Positions 48,628 to 59,777 of a DNA stretch of 64,000 nucleotides are shown here, one piece after another. The stretch covers positions 682,001 to 746,000 of the forward strand of contig NZ_PJAR01000044.1 of the NCBI RefSeq assembly GCF_002836745.1, in the 5' to 3' direction. Positions within the stretch are counted from its first letter, which is position 1; the number at the start of each line of letters is the position of its first letter. The translations under genes and the position numbers were made by a program. The notes beneath the pieces are model-generated. The model was not told the origin of the DNA. It made no database searches and was given only the letters and a program-made list of their open reading frames with translations. The DNA comes from Glaciecola sp. 33A (GTDB lineage Bacteria; Pseudomonadota; Gammaproteobacteria; Enterobacterales; Alteromonadaceae).

Positions 48628-49920
48628 TTACCTATTTATTTCCCTTGCTATTTTACGAAATTCGTCAAAATAGCGAGGGAAGGTTTTCGCAGTGCATCCA
48701 GGATCATTAATTGTGATGCCAACATCACCCAAAGCTAACAATGAAAAGCACATGGCGACTCGGTGATCATTATACGTATCAATTGTTGCATATTTAAGCT
48801 GTTCCGGTGGCGTGATTTTAAGGTAATCGTGCCCCTCTTCGACCATAGCACCGACTTTTTTTAATTCAGTGGCCATTGCACGTAAGCGGTCCGTTTCCTT
48901 TACACGCCAATTATACACATTGGAAATACAGGTTGTTCCTTTCGCAAATAACGCAGTTGTCGCTATAGTCATTGCAGCATCAGGAATATGATTCATATCC
49001 ATATCAACAGCGTATAGAGGAGCACCCGTTACCGATATAAAGTCGTCACCCCAGGTTATCTTTGCGCCCATTTTTTCAAGTACATCAGCAAATGCAATAT
49101 CGCCTTGAATCGAATTTCTACCGACACCGGTCACTTTAACCGTGCCGCCTTTTATTGCTCCCGCTGCTAGAAAATACGACGCGGAAGATGCGTCGCCTTC
49201 CACAAGAAAGGTACCAGGTGACTGATATTGTTGCCCCGCCTTAATAATAAAAGACTGATAGTTAGTGTTTAAGACACTAACTCCAAAGGTTGCCATCGTC
49301 TTGAGCGTAATATCAATGTATGGCTTGGAGACGAGTTCCCCTACAATATGAATTCTGACTTCATGTTCGAGCAGCGGAGCCGCCATTAGTAGCGACGTTA
49401 AAAACTGGCTTGAAACAGACCCGTCAATGGTGAATGACGCAGTTTCTAGCTTACTGCCTTTTATACGCAGCGGCGGATACCCTTTATTTTTCAGGTAACT
49501 TATGTCCGCACCCGCATTAATTAACTCATCAACTAAATCACCAATAGGACGCTCTTCCATCCGTGGTTCGCCCGTTAACTCAACGTCAACGTTTGAAAAC
49601 GCCAACGCGGCACAAAGCGGACGCATGGCCGTTCCTGCATTACCTAAAAATAATGAAAGTTTTTTGTGCGTCGAAAATTGACCGCCGAGGCCAATAACCT
49701 CGCACTCAGTTTTATTATCATTTAAACGATAGCTCACACCTAATTGGGTTAGTGCATTTAACATATGCTTTATATCATCGCTGTCTAACAAGTTGGTCAG
49801 TGTGGTTTTACCCTTTGCCAGAGCGGCGAGCAGTAAGGCCCTGTTTGATAAACTTTTTGAACCAGGAACGTTTATTTCGCCCTCAACATAACTAATAGGC
49901 TCAAGAGTTAAACTTTCCAT
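48628..49920 (-). CDS. aroA: 3-phosphoshikimate 1-carboxyvinyltransferase (EPSP synthase)
   Basis: This 430-residue enzyme of the shikimate pathway has the signature blocks [13 protein letters not shown] and [15 protein letters not shown] and the serine site in [13 protein letters not shown]. It matches the class I type. It is immediately downstream of serC with no gap, so the two form an operon. Confidence 0.97.
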   Translation of the reverse strand: MESLTLEPISYVEGEINVPGSKSLSNRALLLAALAKGKTTLTNLLDSDDIKHMLNALTQLGVSYRLNDNKTECEVIGLGGQFSTHKKLSLFLGNAGTAMRPLCAALAFSNVDVELTGEPRMEERPIGDLVDELINAGADISYLKNKGYPPLRIKGSKLETASFTIDGSVSSQFLTSLLMAAPLLEHEVRIHIVGELVSKPYIDITLKTMATFGVSVLNTNYQSFIIKAGQQYQSPGTFLVEGDASSASYFLAAGAIKGGTVKVTGVGRNSIQGDIAFADVLEKMGAKITWGDDFISVTGAPLYAVDMDMNHIPDAAMTIATTALFAKGTTCISNVYNWRVKETDRLRAMATELKKVGAMVEEGHDYLKITPPEQLKYATIDTYNDHRVAMCFSLLALGDVGITINDPGCTAKTFPRYFDEFRKIAREINR

Positions 49921-51012
49921 CTATCCGTTTTTCCTTTCAAATTCTTGCATAAAATCAGCTAAGGCTTGAGCACCTGACAATGGCATTGCATTGTATATAC
50001 TTGCCCGCATTCCACCGATCGCTCGATGCCCTTTCAAAGCGACTAAACCGTTGGATTCGGCTTGCTCTAAAAATAATTCATTGAGCGATTCATCACGCAA
50101 CTGAAAGGTAACATTCATTTTTGAACGATAATCGGTATGCACGTTGTTTTTATAAAAACCAGTCGCGTCAATTTGTTGATATAAAACACGGCTTTTCTGC
50201 AGATTTAACTGTGCTATAGCGTCTAATCCGCCTTGTGCTTTCAACCACTTAAAAACCAATCCAGCTAAGTACCAAGAAAAAGTAGGCGGCGTGTTATACA
50301 TCGACCCGCTGTTTGCCTGTAATTGATAATTAAAAATTGCAGGTGTGTCTTTTCTGGCCTTACCAATGAGGTCATTTCGTACAATCACGACTGACAGTCC
50401 TGATGGCCCTATATTCTTTTGTGCACCTGCGTAAATAATCCCAAAATCTTCTACATTAATAGGTTTTGATAGAATATTCGACGACATGTCAACCACGATC
50501 GGAACGTTGCCGCTAGCAGATTTTGGTACCCAATTAATTTCAATACCATCAACGGTTTCATTACTACAATAATGAAAATATCCAGACTCTTCAGCAATTG
50601 ACCACTCGTCTTGTGTTGGCACATACATCTTACCGTCAATTTTTTTATTAGCTGCAACAATGCTGGTGCGACAAAATTTCTGTGCTTCTTGTTCTGCACC
50701 GACAGACCATTGTCCGGACACTAGATGCTGACTCAAATCAGATGATTTTGAAATATTCAAGGGTACTGCTGAAAACTGTCCTCTGCCACCACCGTGCATA
50801 AACAGGACGGTATAATTGGAAGGGATCTGAAGTAGTTCACGAAGATCAGATTCAGCTTGTTCCGCCACTTCTATGAAAGGCTTACCTCGGTGACTCACCT
50901 CCATTACCGAGGTACCAAACCCCTGCCAATTGATAAACTCTTCTTGGGCTTGCTGCATGACTTCTTGCGGAAGCATGGCGGGACCGGCACTAAAATTAAA
51001 TATGTTTTGCAT
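49921..51012 (-). CDS. serC: Phosphoserine aminotransferase
   Basis: This 363-residue PLP enzyme makes phosphoserine and the pyridoxine precursor. The N-terminal FNFSAGPAMLP block is typical and the PLP lysine lies in YAGAQKNIGPSGL. It starts after the gyrA terminator and is followed at once by aroA. Confidence 0.98.
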   Translation of the reverse strand: MQNIFNFSAGPAMLPQEVMQQAQEEFINWQGFGTSVMEVSHRGKPFIEVAEQAESDLRELLQIPSNYTVLFMHGGGRGQFSAVPLNISKSSDLSQHLVSGQWSVGAEQEAQKFCRTSIVAANKKIDGKMYVPTQDEWSIAEESGYFHYCSNETVDGIEINWVPKSASGNVPIVVDMSSNILSKPINVEDFGIIYAGAQKNIGPSGLSVVIVRNDLIGKARKDTPAIFNYQLQANSGSMYNTPPTFSWYLAGLVFKWLKAQGGLDAIAQLNLQKSRVLYQQIDATGFYKNNVHTDYRSKMNVTFQLRDESLNELFLEQAESNGLVALKGHRAIGGMRASIYNAMPLSGAQALADFMQEFERKNG

Positions 51013-51035
51013 TAACTTTCATCTTCCAAAAACAA

Positions 51036-51060
51036 AATAAGCGGCAAAACGCCGCTTATT
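51036..51060 (-). terminator. Intrinsic terminator of gyrA
   Basis: AATAAGCGGC and GCCGCTTATT pair perfectly over 10 bp with a five-base loop; on the minus strand TTTTGTTTTT follows. It separates gyrA from serC. Confidence 0.9.
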
Positions 51061-51099
51061 TATACACTTTAACTAATTACTCTTTTGCGTAATTAATGC

Positions 51100-53748
51100 T
51101 TATTCTGAGTCAGTTGGCGTATCTGCATCAGGGGTTTCACTAGATGGATCCGTTTGATTAGATTCTGCCGTTTCAGCAGTCTCTTCTACTAACTCACTAT
51201 CGATGTCTTCGAGCATTTCTTCTTCAACTTCATCAATACGTTGAAGAGCGACCACAAGTTCGTCGTCAGCCGTTCTAATTAAACGAACACCTTGCGTATT
51301 TCGTCCAACCGTTGACACCTCTGAGGCGCGGGTGCGAACCAGCGTACCTTTGTCACTGATAAGCATAATTTCTTTACTTTCGTCTACTTGAATAGCACCA
51401 ACAACAAGGCCATTTCGCTCTGATACTTTTATAGAAACGACACCTTTAGTTGCTCTACTCTTAGCTGGGTATTGCTCTATTGGTGTACGTTTACCAAACC
51501 CATTCTCAGTAGCAGTTAGAATATCGCCTTCACCTTGAGGAACAATAAGAGAAACAACTTTCTCATTTTCCATTAAGCGAATGCCGCGAACACCAGTTGC
51601 TGTTCTGCCCATAGGACGGACTTGCTCTTCACTAAATCTAACCACTTTACCAGCATCAGAGAACAACATGATTTCACTTTGTCCGTCGGTTAGGTCGACA
51701 CCGATTAGTTCGTTTCCATCATTTAAGTTAACCGCAATAATACCGTTAGCTCTTGGGCGTGAATACTGAGTCAGTTCAGTTTTCTTGACCGTACCGTTTG
51801 TGGTCGCCATAAATACATATTTGCCAGCTTCAAATTCTTGAATTGGAAGGATTGCGGTAATACGCTCGCCTTCTTCAAGAGGAAGAATATTAACAATTGG
51901 ACGACCGCGCGCATTTCTGCTCGCAAGTGGCAGTTGATAAACCTTAAGCCAATATAATCGGCCTCTCGTTGAGAAACAAAGTATATGATCATGAGTGTTA
52001 GCAACTAGTAACTTCTCAATAAAGTCTTCGCCCTTCATCTTCGTTGCAGACTTACCTTTACCGCCGCGTCTCTGGGCTTCATAATCAGATAATTTCTGAT
52101 ACTTAACGTAGCCTTCACGAGATAAAGTAACAACCACATCTTCGCGTTCAATTAAATCTTCAATATCGATATCATGAGTCGCTGCCGTGATTTCTGTGCG
52201 ACGTTCATCACCAAATTCATCGCGTATGGCTTCTAATTCTTCACGTATGATTTCCATTAAGCGTTCTGAGCTTGCTAAGATATGTAATAGCTCTGCAATA
52301 ATATCCAGTAATGCTTTATATTCATCAAGTATTTTATCATGCTCAAGACCCGTTAATTTGTTCAACCGTAGATCTAGAATTGCTTGAGCTTGCTCTTCTG
52401 TTAAGAAGTACTGGTCGTCGCGAATACCAAACTCTGGTGCTAACCAATCAGGACGAGCGGCATCGTTGCCGGCTCTCGAAAGCATTTCTGCAACATCACC
52501 TAAATCCCAGCCGCGAGCGATTAATGACTTTTTCGCATCAGATGGACTTTGTGACGCCTTGATCATTTCGATGATCGCGTCAATGTTAACCAACGCGATA
52601 GCAAGACCTTCGAGAATGTGAGCTCTATCGCGGGCTTTTTTCAACTCGAAAACAGTTCGTCGAGTAACAACTTCGCGACGATGCAATACAAACTTTTGTA
52701 ATATCTCTTTTAAATTAAAAATGCGTGGTTGTTTATTATCCAATGCAACCATATTTATACCAAACACGGTTTGAAGTTGTGTGTTTGCGTACAAGTGGTT
52801 TAATAATACTTCGCCTGACTCATTGCGTTTGACTTCAATGACGATGCGCATGCCATCTTTATCAGACTCATCTCGTAATGCAGAGACACCTTCAATGCGT
52901 TTTTCTTTAACTAAGTCAGCAATTTTTTCAATCAGGCGAGCTTTGTTGACTTGGTAGGGCAGTTCATGAACAATAATAGTCTCTTTACCATTATCTTCTT
53001 GTTCAATTTCAGCCCTAGCTCGAAGGTAAATTTTACCACGACCTGTTTTATAGGCCTCTACTATACCTTTTCGACCACTAATAAAAGCTGCTGTAGGGAA
53101 ATCTGGACCTGGAATGATTTCTAGTAATTCATCGATACTTAAATCGGGATTATTGATAAGTTCGATACAACCGTTTACCACTTCGGTTAGGTTATGTGGT
53201 GGAATATTTGTCGCCATGCCAACCGCTATACCAGATGAACCATTAATCAATAAATTAGGCACTCTGGTGGGTAAAACCTCGGGAATGTGTTCCTGACCAT
53301 CATAGTTTGGTACAAAATTAACGGTTTCTTTTTCAAGATCAGCTAGCAACTCATGCGCAATTTTTGACATCCGAATTTCGGTATATCGCATTGCAGCAGC
53401 TGAATCACCATCAACCGAACCAAAGTTACCTTGACCGTCAACCAGCATGTAGCGTAGTGAAAAGTGCTGAGCCATGCGAACAATAGTGTCATAAACGGCT
53501 GAGTCACCGTGCGGGTGATATTTACCTATGACGTCACCAACGACACGAGCAGATTTCTTATAAGGCTTATTAAAATCGTTTTTCAACTCATTCATCGCAA
53601 ATAAAACTCGGCGGTGAACTGGTTTTAAGCCATCTCTTACGTCTGGAAGAGCACGACCCACGATGACACTCATCGCATAATCTAGGTAAGAGTTCTTTAA
53701 TTCATCTTCGATATTAATCGGCAGGATTTCTTTAGCGTTATCAGTCAT
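51100..53748 (-). CDS. gyrA: DNA gyrase subunit A
   Basis: The likely start is the ATG at 53748 ([17 protein letters not shown]), three codons into the longest frame, matching E. coli GyrA. The 882-residue subunit contains the breakage-reunion domain with catalytic tyrosine in [10 protein letters not shown], and C-terminal beta-pinwheel repeats ([22 protein letters not shown]). The quinolone region reads [18 protein letters not shown], with the serine and aspartate found in sensitive strains. The C-terminus is an acidic tail. It diverges from ubiG. Confidence 0.98.
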   Translation of the reverse strand: MTDNAKEILPINIEDELKNSYLDYAMSVIVGRALPDVRDGLKPVHRRVLFAMNELKNDFNKPYKKSARVVGDVIGKYHPHGDSAVYDTIVRMAQHFSLRYMLVDGQGNFGSVDGDSAAAMRYTEIRMSKIAHELLADLEKETVNFVPNYDGQEHIPEVLPTRVPNLLINGSSGIAVGMATNIPPHNLTEVVNGCIELINNPDLSIDELLEIIPGPDFPTAAFISGRKGIVEAYKTGRGKIYLRARAEIEQEDNGKETIIVHELPYQVNKARLIEKIADLVKEKRIEGVSALRDESDKDGMRIVIEVKRNESGEVLLNHLYANTQLQTVFGINMVALDNKQPRIFNLKEILQKFVLHRREVVTRRTVFELKKARDRAHILEGLAIALVNIDAIIEMIKASQSPSDAKKSLIARGWDLGDVAEMLSRAGNDAARPDWLAPEFGIRDDQYFLTEEQAQAILDLRLNKLTGLEHDKILDEYKALLDIIAELLHILASSERLMEIIREELEAIRDEFGDERRTEITAATHDIDIEDLIEREDVVVTLSREGYVKYQKLSDYEAQRRGGKGKSATKMKGEDFIEKLLVANTHDHILCFSTRGRLYWLKVYQLPLASRNARGRPIVNILPLEEGERITAILPIQEFEAGKYVFMATTNGTVKKTELTQYSRPRANGIIAVNLNDGNELIGVDLTDGQSEIMLFSDAGKVVRFSEEQVRPMGRTATGVRGIRLMENEKVVSLIVPQGEGDILTATENGFGKRTPIEQYPAKSRATKGVVSIKVSERNGLVVGAIQVDESKEIMLISDKGTLVRTRASEVSTVGRNTQGVRLIRTADDELVVALQRIDEVEEEMLEDIDSELVEETAETAESNQTDPSSETPDADTPTDSE

Positions 53749-53990
53749 GAACTGCACTGTCCTTTATTATTTGTAGAGCATTTACAAACTGATGCTATCT
53801 ATTCTATAAATAGACGTTGATCTGACGTAAACCGCTCACTTGTTATTGTTAGCCAAGGTTTGGCGAATAGATATTATCATTAAGGCTGTTGAATATGTAG
53901 ATGTATGTCATAATAATTCGTATAAAAATTGTCAGTTCATTCGCTTCACAGCGTTAAAGACTGAAAAAACAAGAATTCTTTGAGGATGAC

Positions 53991-54701
53991 ATGACTACAG
54001 TTAACGTTGATAACAATGAAATAGCTAAGTTTTCCGCTTTAGCATCGAAATGGTGGGACCTTAATGGCGAGTTTAAACCTCTTCACGATATAAATCCGGT
54101 GCGACTCTCCTTTATACAAGAAAAGTCGCAGGGATTGCATTCAAGAGAGATATTAGATGTTGGTTGCGGTGGCGGGATCCTCGCTGAATCGATGGCTAAG
54201 GTTGGCGCTTTGGTGACCGGCATTGATTTAGCTAAAGACTCGTTAGATGTGGCTAAATTGCATGGACTGGAATCGGGCGTCAGTGTTTGTTATGAATTAA
54301 CTAGCGCGGAAGATTATGCGCGTGATTTCCCTGAAAGTAAGGACATTGTTACTTGTTTAGAAATGCTAGAACATGTACCCGATCCCGCTTCTGTTGTTAG
54401 AGCCTGTGCAAATATAGTGAAGCCCGGAGGTCGGGTTTTCTTTTCGACTCTGAATAGAAATATGAAATCTTGGGTGATGGCAATTTTAGGTGCAGAGTAC
54501 GTTCTTAACCTAGTTCCGAAGGGGACCCATGACCATAAGAAGTTTATTACTCCTGCTGAAATAACGGGATGGATAGACAGTACAAGTTTAGTCCCAAAAG
54601 CCATAACCGGTTTACATTTAAACCCGCTTAACAATACCTATTATCTGTCGGATAAAAACGTCGACGTTAATTATATACTTTATTGCGAAAAGCCTCTATA
54701 A
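53991..54701 (+). CDS. ubiG: Ubiquinone biosynthesis O-methyltransferase
   Basis: This 236-residue SAM-dependent methyltransferase performs two O-methylations in ubiquinone synthesis at the inner membrane. The SAM loop is [15 protein letters not shown], and [18 protein letters not shown] is the UbiG start block. It is divergent from gyrA with about 240 bases between, and next to nrdA, as in E. coli. A palindrome (TAACCACTA/TAGTGGTTA) overlaps its stop and may terminate transcription weakly. Confidence 0.97.
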   Translation: MTTVNVDNNEIAKFSALASKWWDLNGEFKPLHDINPVRLSFIQEKSQGLHSREILDVGCGGGILAESMAKVGALVTGIDLAKDSLDVAKLHGLESGVSVCYELTSAEDYARDFPESKDIVTCLEMLEHVPDPASVVRACANIVKPGGRVFFSTLNRNMKSWVMAILGAEYVLNLVPKGTHDHKKFITPAEITGWIDSTSLVPKAITGLHLNPLNNTYYLSDKNVDVNYILYCEKPL

Positions 54702-54915
54702 CCACTATATCTAGTGGTTATTATGCCATTAAACACTAGATAAACGATTTTCGTTAAAACAAAATGGAATAAAGAAACACTTTTTAGACTAATTTATTTT
54801 GCAAAAAAATAAATAAAAAGAATTCAGTTGCATCTTACATAACCTTGGCAATTTGGTTGCGTTATCGTAAGTCCCTACTAACTGAACTATTAACTAGTGC
54901 TCAAACTAGTAAAAA

Positions 54916-54963
54916 ACACTATATGTTGGGTTGCATCTAAGTCAAAACCTCTCTATCTTGTGT
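54916..54963 (+). promoter_or_regulatory. nrdA promoter with two NrdR-like boxes
   Basis: ACACTATATGTTGGGT (54916-54931) and CCTCTCTATCTTGTGT (54948-54963) are NrdR-like boxes; their starts are 32 bases apart, three helical turns, as in known NrdR sites. A sigma-70 promoter overlaps them: TTGCAT (54931-54936), 17-base spacer, TATCTT (54954-54959). This predicts NrdR repression of the ribonucleotide reductase genes. Confidence 0.6.
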
Positions 54964-55096
54964 TTATCCAATGCCGAACAGCAAACGATAAGTGTAGAAA
55001 TTCATACACCGCACACCGTGTTCTTTTTGGCCCTATATTAAGGGATTTTAAATCACGCAAATTAACTCGGCGCAGACCAATGAGCGATAATAAAAA

Positions 55097-57418
55097 ATGA
55101 ACAGTACTATTCTAGTAACAAAAAGAAATGGCAGCCAAGAGCCTATTGAATTAGACAAGATACACAAGGTAGTGAAATGGGCAGCCAACGGCTTGACCGA
55201 TGTGTCAGTGTCACAAGTCGAAATGAAAGCTCAAATTCAGTTTTACAACGGTATTAAGACAGCAGAAATTCACGAAACGATGATTAAGTCTGCCGCTGAT
55301 CTTATTTCAACCGACTCACCAGACTATCAATATTTGGCTGCGCGTTTAGCTATTTTCCATCTACGTAAAAAAGCTTATGGTCGATTTGAGCCGCCAGCAC
55401 TTTACACTCATGTAAAGAAAATGGTTGAAGCTAAAAAATATGATGAACATCTAATGCTAGATTATACGCAAGCTGAATTTGAAGAAATGGATAATTTCAT
55501 CGACCATTGGCGTGATATGAACTTCAGTTATGCCGCCGTTAAGCAGTTAGAAGGTAAATACCTAGTACAGAATCGTGTCACGGGTGAGATTTATGAAAGT
55601 GCTCAGTTTTTATATCTTCTAGTTGCTGCATGTCTGTTCGCAAAGTATCCAGCCGAATCTCGCATGGATTATATTAAGCGTTTTTATGACGCAGCTTCGA
55701 CTTTTAAAATATCGCTGCCAACGCCAATAATGGCAGGCGTTAGAACCCCTACTCGTCAATTTAGTTCATGTGTATTAATTGAGGCCGGTGACAGCTTAGA
55801 TTCCATTAATGCAACAGCTTCGGCGATCGTAAAGTACGTTAGCCAACGTGCGGGTATTGGCGTCAACGCCGGTCGTATTAGAGCGCTGGGTAGTCCTATT
55901 AGAGGCGGCGAAGCTTTCCATACCGGTTGTATTCCTTTTTATAAGCACTTCCAAACGGCAGTGAAAAGTTGCTCTCAAGGCGGCGTTCGTGGCGGTGCAG
56001 CGACTCTGTTTTATCCTCTATGGCATATGGAAGTTGAATCGCTACTGGTATTGAAAAATAATCGGGGTGTTGAGGAGAACCGAGTTCGTCATTTAGATTA
56101 CGGCGTACAATTTAATAAATTGATGTATACCCGAATGCTCAAAGACGATCACATCACGTTGTTTAGTCCATCAGACACGCCAGGATTGTATGACGCTTTC
56201 TTTGCGGATCAGGACGAATTTGAGCGTTTGTATACAATATATGAAGCAGATGACAGCATTCGTAAAAAGCGCATCAAGGCCATTGAATTATTCAGTCTAT
56301 TTATGCAAGAGCGTGCAAGCACGGGTCGAATTTATTTACAAAATGTTGATCACTGCAATACTCACAGTCCGTTTAACCCAAAATTTGCCCCGGTACGTCA
56401 AAGCAACTTGTGCTTAGAAATTGCATTACCCACTAAACCACTGTCACATATTAATGATGAAGAAGGCGAGATAGCACTTTGCACCTTATCAGCATTTAAC
56501 CTCGGCGAAATAAAGAGCTTGGACGAGTTCGAGGAATTATCTGACTTAGCAGTGCGTGCACTCGACAGCTTGTTGGATTATCAAGATTATCCAGTTCCTG
56601 CGGCATACAATGCCACAGTGGGCAGACGTACCTTAGGTGTTGGTGTTATTAATTTAGCCTATTACCTAGCTAAAAATGGTGTTAAATACAGCGATCATAG
56701 TGCTAACGGTCTAGTTCATAGAACATTTGAAGCAATGCAGTATTATTTACTGAAAGCATCCATGGAGTTAGCTAAAGAAAAAGGCGCTTGTCCGAAGTTC
56801 AACGAAACCACGTATTCGCAAGGCTTAATGCCAATTGATACCTACAAAAAAGACGTTGACGGCATCTGTAATGAGCCTCTTCATTACGATTGGGACACCT
56901 TGCGCGACGATATAGTCAAGCATGGTTTACGAAATAGCACATTGTCGGCGCTTATGCCCTCGGAAACATCATCACAAATTTCAAATGCAACCAATGGTAT
57001 TGAACCACCACGCGGACATATCAGTATAAAGGCTAGTAAGGACGGCATTTTGAAACAAGTTGTTCCAGAATATCAACGTTTGAAAGATAACTACGAGCTT
57101 TTGTGGGAACTTAAATCGAATGACGGTTACTTGCAGTTGGTCGCCATTATGCAGAAGTTTATTGACCAAGCTATCTCGGCAAATACCAGTTATGACCCAG
57201 GTAAGTATGAAGGCAATAAAGTACCAATGCGAGTATTATTAAAAGACTTACTGACAACCTACAAACTAGGTATTAAGACGCTTTATTATCATAACACTAG
57301 AGACGGCGCTACAGACAATACTGACAAAGCCTTTGTAGAAGAAGCCTCGTCTAAGCCAGCACAAGAAGTCATTATTGAAGAAGATGATGATTGCGCCGGC
57401 GGTGCTTGTAAAATTTAG
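55097..57418 (+). CDS. nrdA: Ribonucleoside-diphosphate reductase class Ia, alpha subunit
   Basis: This 773-residue subunit makes deoxyribonucleotides. It has an N-terminal ATP-cone (LVTKRNGSQEPIELDKIHKV, 20 residues), the first redox cysteine in FSSCVLIEAGD, the thiyl/Glu motif in NLCLEIALP, and the C-terminal CAGGACKI cysteine pair that exchanges electrons. A six-codon upstream frame (MSDNKK, 55080-55100) overlaps the start by ATGA. The gene is followed by nrdB and yfaE. Confidence 0.98.
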   Translation: MNSTILVTKRNGSQEPIELDKIHKVVKWAANGLTDVSVSQVEMKAQIQFYNGIKTAEIHETMIKSAADLISTDSPDYQYLAARLAIFHLRKKAYGRFEPPALYTHVKKMVEAKKYDEHLMLDYTQAEFEEMDNFIDHWRDMNFSYAAVKQLEGKYLVQNRVTGEIYESAQFLYLLVAACLFAKYPAESRMDYIKRFYDAASTFKISLPTPIMAGVRTPTRQFSSCVLIEAGDSLDSINATASAIVKYVSQRAGIGVNAGRIRALGSPIRGGEAFHTGCIPFYKHFQTAVKSCSQGGVRGGAATLFYPLWHMEVESLLVLKNNRGVEENRVRHLDYGVQFNKLMYTRMLKDDHITLFSPSDTPGLYDAFFADQDEFERLYTIYEADDSIRKKRIKAIELFSLFMQERASTGRIYLQNVDHCNTHSPFNPKFAPVRQSNLCLEIALPTKPLSHINDEEGEIALCTLSAFNLGEIKSLDEFEELSDLAVRALDSLLDYQDYPVPAAYNATVGRRTLGVGVINLAYYLAKNGVKYSDHSANGLVHRTFEAMQYYLLKASMELAKEKGACPKFNETTYSQGLMPIDTYKKDVDGICNEPLHYDWDTLRDDIVKHGLRNSTLSALMPSETSSQISNATNGIEPPRGHISIKASKDGILKQVVPEYQRLKDNYELLWELKSNDGYLQLVAIMQKFIDQAISANTSYDPGKYEGNKVPMRVLLKDLLTTYKLGIKTLYYHNTRDGATDNTDKAFVEEASSKPAQEVIIEEDDDCAGGACKI

Positions 57419-57456
57419 CCTCATTTGATTAAACCAATAAGTGAAAATATAAAACA

Positions 57457-58587
57457 ATGAAATACACAACATTTAATCAAGAAAATAACAATGCAATGCT
57501 TGAGCCTATGTTTTTCGGTAATCCGGTTAACGTAGCTCGCTACGACCAGCAAAAGCATCCGATTTTCGAAAAGTTAATTGAAAAACAAATCTCATTTTTC
57601 TGGCGCCCTGAAGAAGTTGACGTCAGCAAAGATAGAATGGATTTTCAAAAGTTGTCTGATGCTGAAAAGCACATTTTTACCTCTAATTTAAAGTATCAGA
57701 CGTTGCTTGATTCGATTCAAGGCCGTAGTCCAAACATTGCTTTTCTGCCGATTATATCTATTCCAGAATTAGAGACATGGGTAGAGACGTGGTCGTTTTT
57801 TGAAACCATACATTCGCGTTCATATACACACATTTTACGAAATCTTTTTTCTGATCCCAGTGCAATTTTCGAAGATATTGTGGTGAATGGTGAAATTAAA
57901 AAGCGTGCCACCGATATCTCTAAATACTATGACGACCTCATCTTTGCAACACAGTTGTGGCAAACACAGGGTGAAGGCGAATATGTTGTTGACGGTAAAA
58001 CCCACGTCATTAACATGCGCGAATTAAAAAAATTATTGTACTTGTGCATGAATTCAGTCAATGCGCTAGAAGCCATACGTTTTTACGTTTCATTTGCATG
58101 TACATTTGCATTTGCAGAACGTGAATTAATGGAAGGTAATTCTAAAATCATCCGACTCATTGCACGTGACGAAAACATCCATTTAACCTCTACCCAACAC
58201 ATACTGAATTTGTGGGCGAAGGGAAAAGATGATCCAGAGATGGCTGAAATCGCTGCAGAGTGTCATGAAGAAGCAAAAGCTATTTTCTTGAAAGCGGTAG
58301 AACAAGAAAAAGAATGGGCTCATTACCTCTTCAAAAATGGCTCAATGTTGGGCCTTAATGAAGAGATATTGTGTCAATACGTGGAATACATTGCTAACCA
58401 TAGAATGGCGGCTATTGGCATGGGACAACCTTTTGATATCAAGAGTAACCCACTTCCTTGGATGAACAACTATCTTAGCTCAGACAATGTCCAAGTTGCT
58501 CCTCAAGAAACTGAAATCAGTAGTTATCTTGTTGGCCAAATTGACAGTGAAGTTGCTGCTGAAGATTTCGAGGCATTCGAACTCTAA
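57457..58587 (+). CDS. nrdB: Ribonucleoside-diphosphate reductase class Ia, beta subunit
   Basis: This 376-residue subunit carries the diiron-tyrosyl radical. Metal ligands are in blocks such as [13 protein letters not shown] and [15 protein letters not shown], and the C-terminal acidic tail that docks into NrdA is present ([10 protein letters not shown]). It is 38 bases after nrdA and directly followed by the ferredoxin gene. Confidence 0.98.
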   Translation: MKYTTFNQENNNAMLEPMFFGNPVNVARYDQQKHPIFEKLIEKQISFFWRPEEVDVSKDRMDFQKLSDAEKHIFTSNLKYQTLLDSIQGRSPNIAFLPIISIPELETWVETWSFFETIHSRSYTHILRNLFSDPSAIFEDIVVNGEIKKRATDISKYYDDLIFATQLWQTQGEGEYVVDGKTHVINMRELKKLLYLCMNSVNALEAIRFYVSFACTFAFAERELMEGNSKIIRLIARDENIHLTSTQHILNLWAKGKDDPEMAEIAAECHEEAKAIFLKAVEQEKEWAHYLFKNGSMLGLNEEILCQYVEYIANHRMAAIGMGQPFDIKSNPLPWMNNYLSSDNVQVAPQETEISSYLVGQIDSEVAAEDFEAFEL

Positions 58588-58606
58588 CGTGGTAAAAAAA
58601 TTAGGT

Positions 58607-58861
58607 ATGTATGAGGTCCGAGTCGAAGGCTCGGACACTTTTAATTGCAAGAATAACGATGATTCATTATTGTCTCATCTCGAACAACAAAACATCGAAG
58701 TTCACTTTCATTGCAGAGAAGGCTACTGTGGTGCTTGCCGAACCAAACTTATATCTGGTGAGGTTGAATACACCACGGATCCCCTTGCCTTCATCGATGA
58801 CGACGAAATATTACCTTGTTGTTGCAAGCCGACTACAGATATCAAAATCAAACTATACTAA
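58607..58861 (+). CDS. yfaE: Class I RNR maintenance ferredoxin YfaE
   Basis: I choose the ATG at 58607-58609, giving 84 residues as in E. coli YfaE; an upstream in-frame GTG at 58589 is the alternative. The plant-type 2Fe-2S motif is C-x4-C-x2-C in CREGYCGACRTKL, with the fourth cysteine in ILPCCCKP. YfaE supplies electrons to rebuild the NrdB cofactor. It begins close behind nrdB. Confidence 0.92.
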   Translation: MYEVRVEGSDTFNCKNNDDSLLSHLEQQNIEVHFHCREGYCGACRTKLISGEVEYTTDPLAFIDDDEILPCCCKPTTDIKIKLY

Positions 58862-58890
58862 ATTGCTTTTTTTATGGTGCAAGCAAAGGG

Positions 58891-58940
58891 TATTTATTTA
58901 ATGACTTGTATTTATTTAATGACTTGTATTTATTTAATAA
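58891..58940. repeat. 18-bp tandem repeat, about 2.7 copies
   Basis: TATTTATTTAATGACTTG occurs at 58891-58908 and 58909-58926, and a third partial copy runs from 58927 across the dsbC stop codon (58930-58932). It lies between the convergent yfaE and dsbC genes. Copy-number variation by slippage is likely. Confidence 0.75.
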
Positions 58941-59709
58941 ATAGCGGGATAATATTCTCTGAAGGTTGATAACCTGGAATAATTTGTATATCACCTTTAC
59001 TTAAATACATGAACGGCGTTCCTTCTAACCCTACGTTTTGTCCAGCCACCTTTCCTTTCATAACGCTGTCTACACATTCTTGCGCGTAACTTTCTTGAAC
59101 GAATTCGCCATCGTCAGTACCCGCTTTAATTTTTGTCATTGCAGCCGCTTTGTCTTTCGCGCACATAACCTGTTTCATGTTTTCAAACGCTAGTTGGCCG
59201 TCAACTAGTTCGCTTCTTGGGTATGGAATGTACTTAACATCTATGCCCGCATTCTGATAATTTTGAACTTCTAAATGTAGCTTTTTACAATAACCACAAG
59301 TTGTATCAGAGAATACGTAAAGTTGACCAATCGATTTTCCCTTTGCAGGATAGATAACAAAATCATTTTCGTCCAACTTAGCAATCTCTTGCTCCACAAT
59401 AACTACTTGTCCTTTTTGCTTTTCTATTCGCGTTAGGTTGATCATCTTCTGTAAATCAAAGACATCACCAACGATAGCTCTGGTCCCATCTTTAGACACA
59501 ACAAGTGATTGACCATCCACGTTTACTTCATACAAACCAGGAAATTTTTCGTCGCTTAATTCACGCATAACCACAATTTTTGCACTTCCAAATTGCGCAT
59601 TTGCATTCCTTAAGTTATTTTCGACCTGCTCCAAATCGCTCTGCTGCGCACAAGCGAAATTAGTAAAAGTAGCCATAACGACGAGTACTAAAAAATTTCT
59701 TTTAATCAT
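58930..59709 (-). CDS. dsbC: Thiol:disulfide interchange protein DsbC
   Basis: This 259-residue periplasmic isomerase has a signal peptide (MIKRNFLVLVVMATFTNFACA core), a dimerisation domain and a thioredoxin fold with the redox site CGYC in FSDTTCGYCKKLH. It rearranges wrong disulfides. A further cysteine pair (VMCAKD, AQECVDS) is present, as in E. coli DsbC. Its end overlaps the tandem repeat. Confidence 0.95.
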   Translation of the reverse strand: MIKRNFLVLVVMATFTNFACAQQSDLEQVENNLRNANAQFGSAKIVVMRELSDEKFPGLYEVNVDGQSLVVSKDGTRAIVGDVFDLQKMINLTRIEKQKGQVVIVEQEIAKLDENDFVIYPAKGKSIGQLYVFSDTTCGYCKKLHLEVQNYQNAGIDVKYIPYPRSELVDGQLAFENMKQVMCAKDKAAAMTKIKAGTDDGEFVQESYAQECVDSVMKGKVAGQNVGLEGTPFMYLSKGDIQIIPGYQPSENIIPLFIK

Positions 59710-59727
59710 ATTTTCTCTCTTAAAAAA

Positions 59728-59749
59728 AAGAGTACCTTTAGGTACTCTT
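59728..59749 (-). terminator. Intrinsic terminator of purC
   Basis: AAGAGTACC/GGTACTCTT stem of nine base pairs with a four-base loop, followed on the minus strand by eight T. It separates purC from dsbC. Confidence 0.92.
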
Positions 59750-59777
59750 GAAATAGCATTATCAATTAAACAAGCAC

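Noticed and set aside
54699-54720. Palindrome TAACCACTA/TAGTGGTTA as a third NrdR box
   Set aside because: It resembles the NrdR consensus but is over 200 bases from the promoter boxes and overlaps the ubiG stop, so a weak terminator is more likely.
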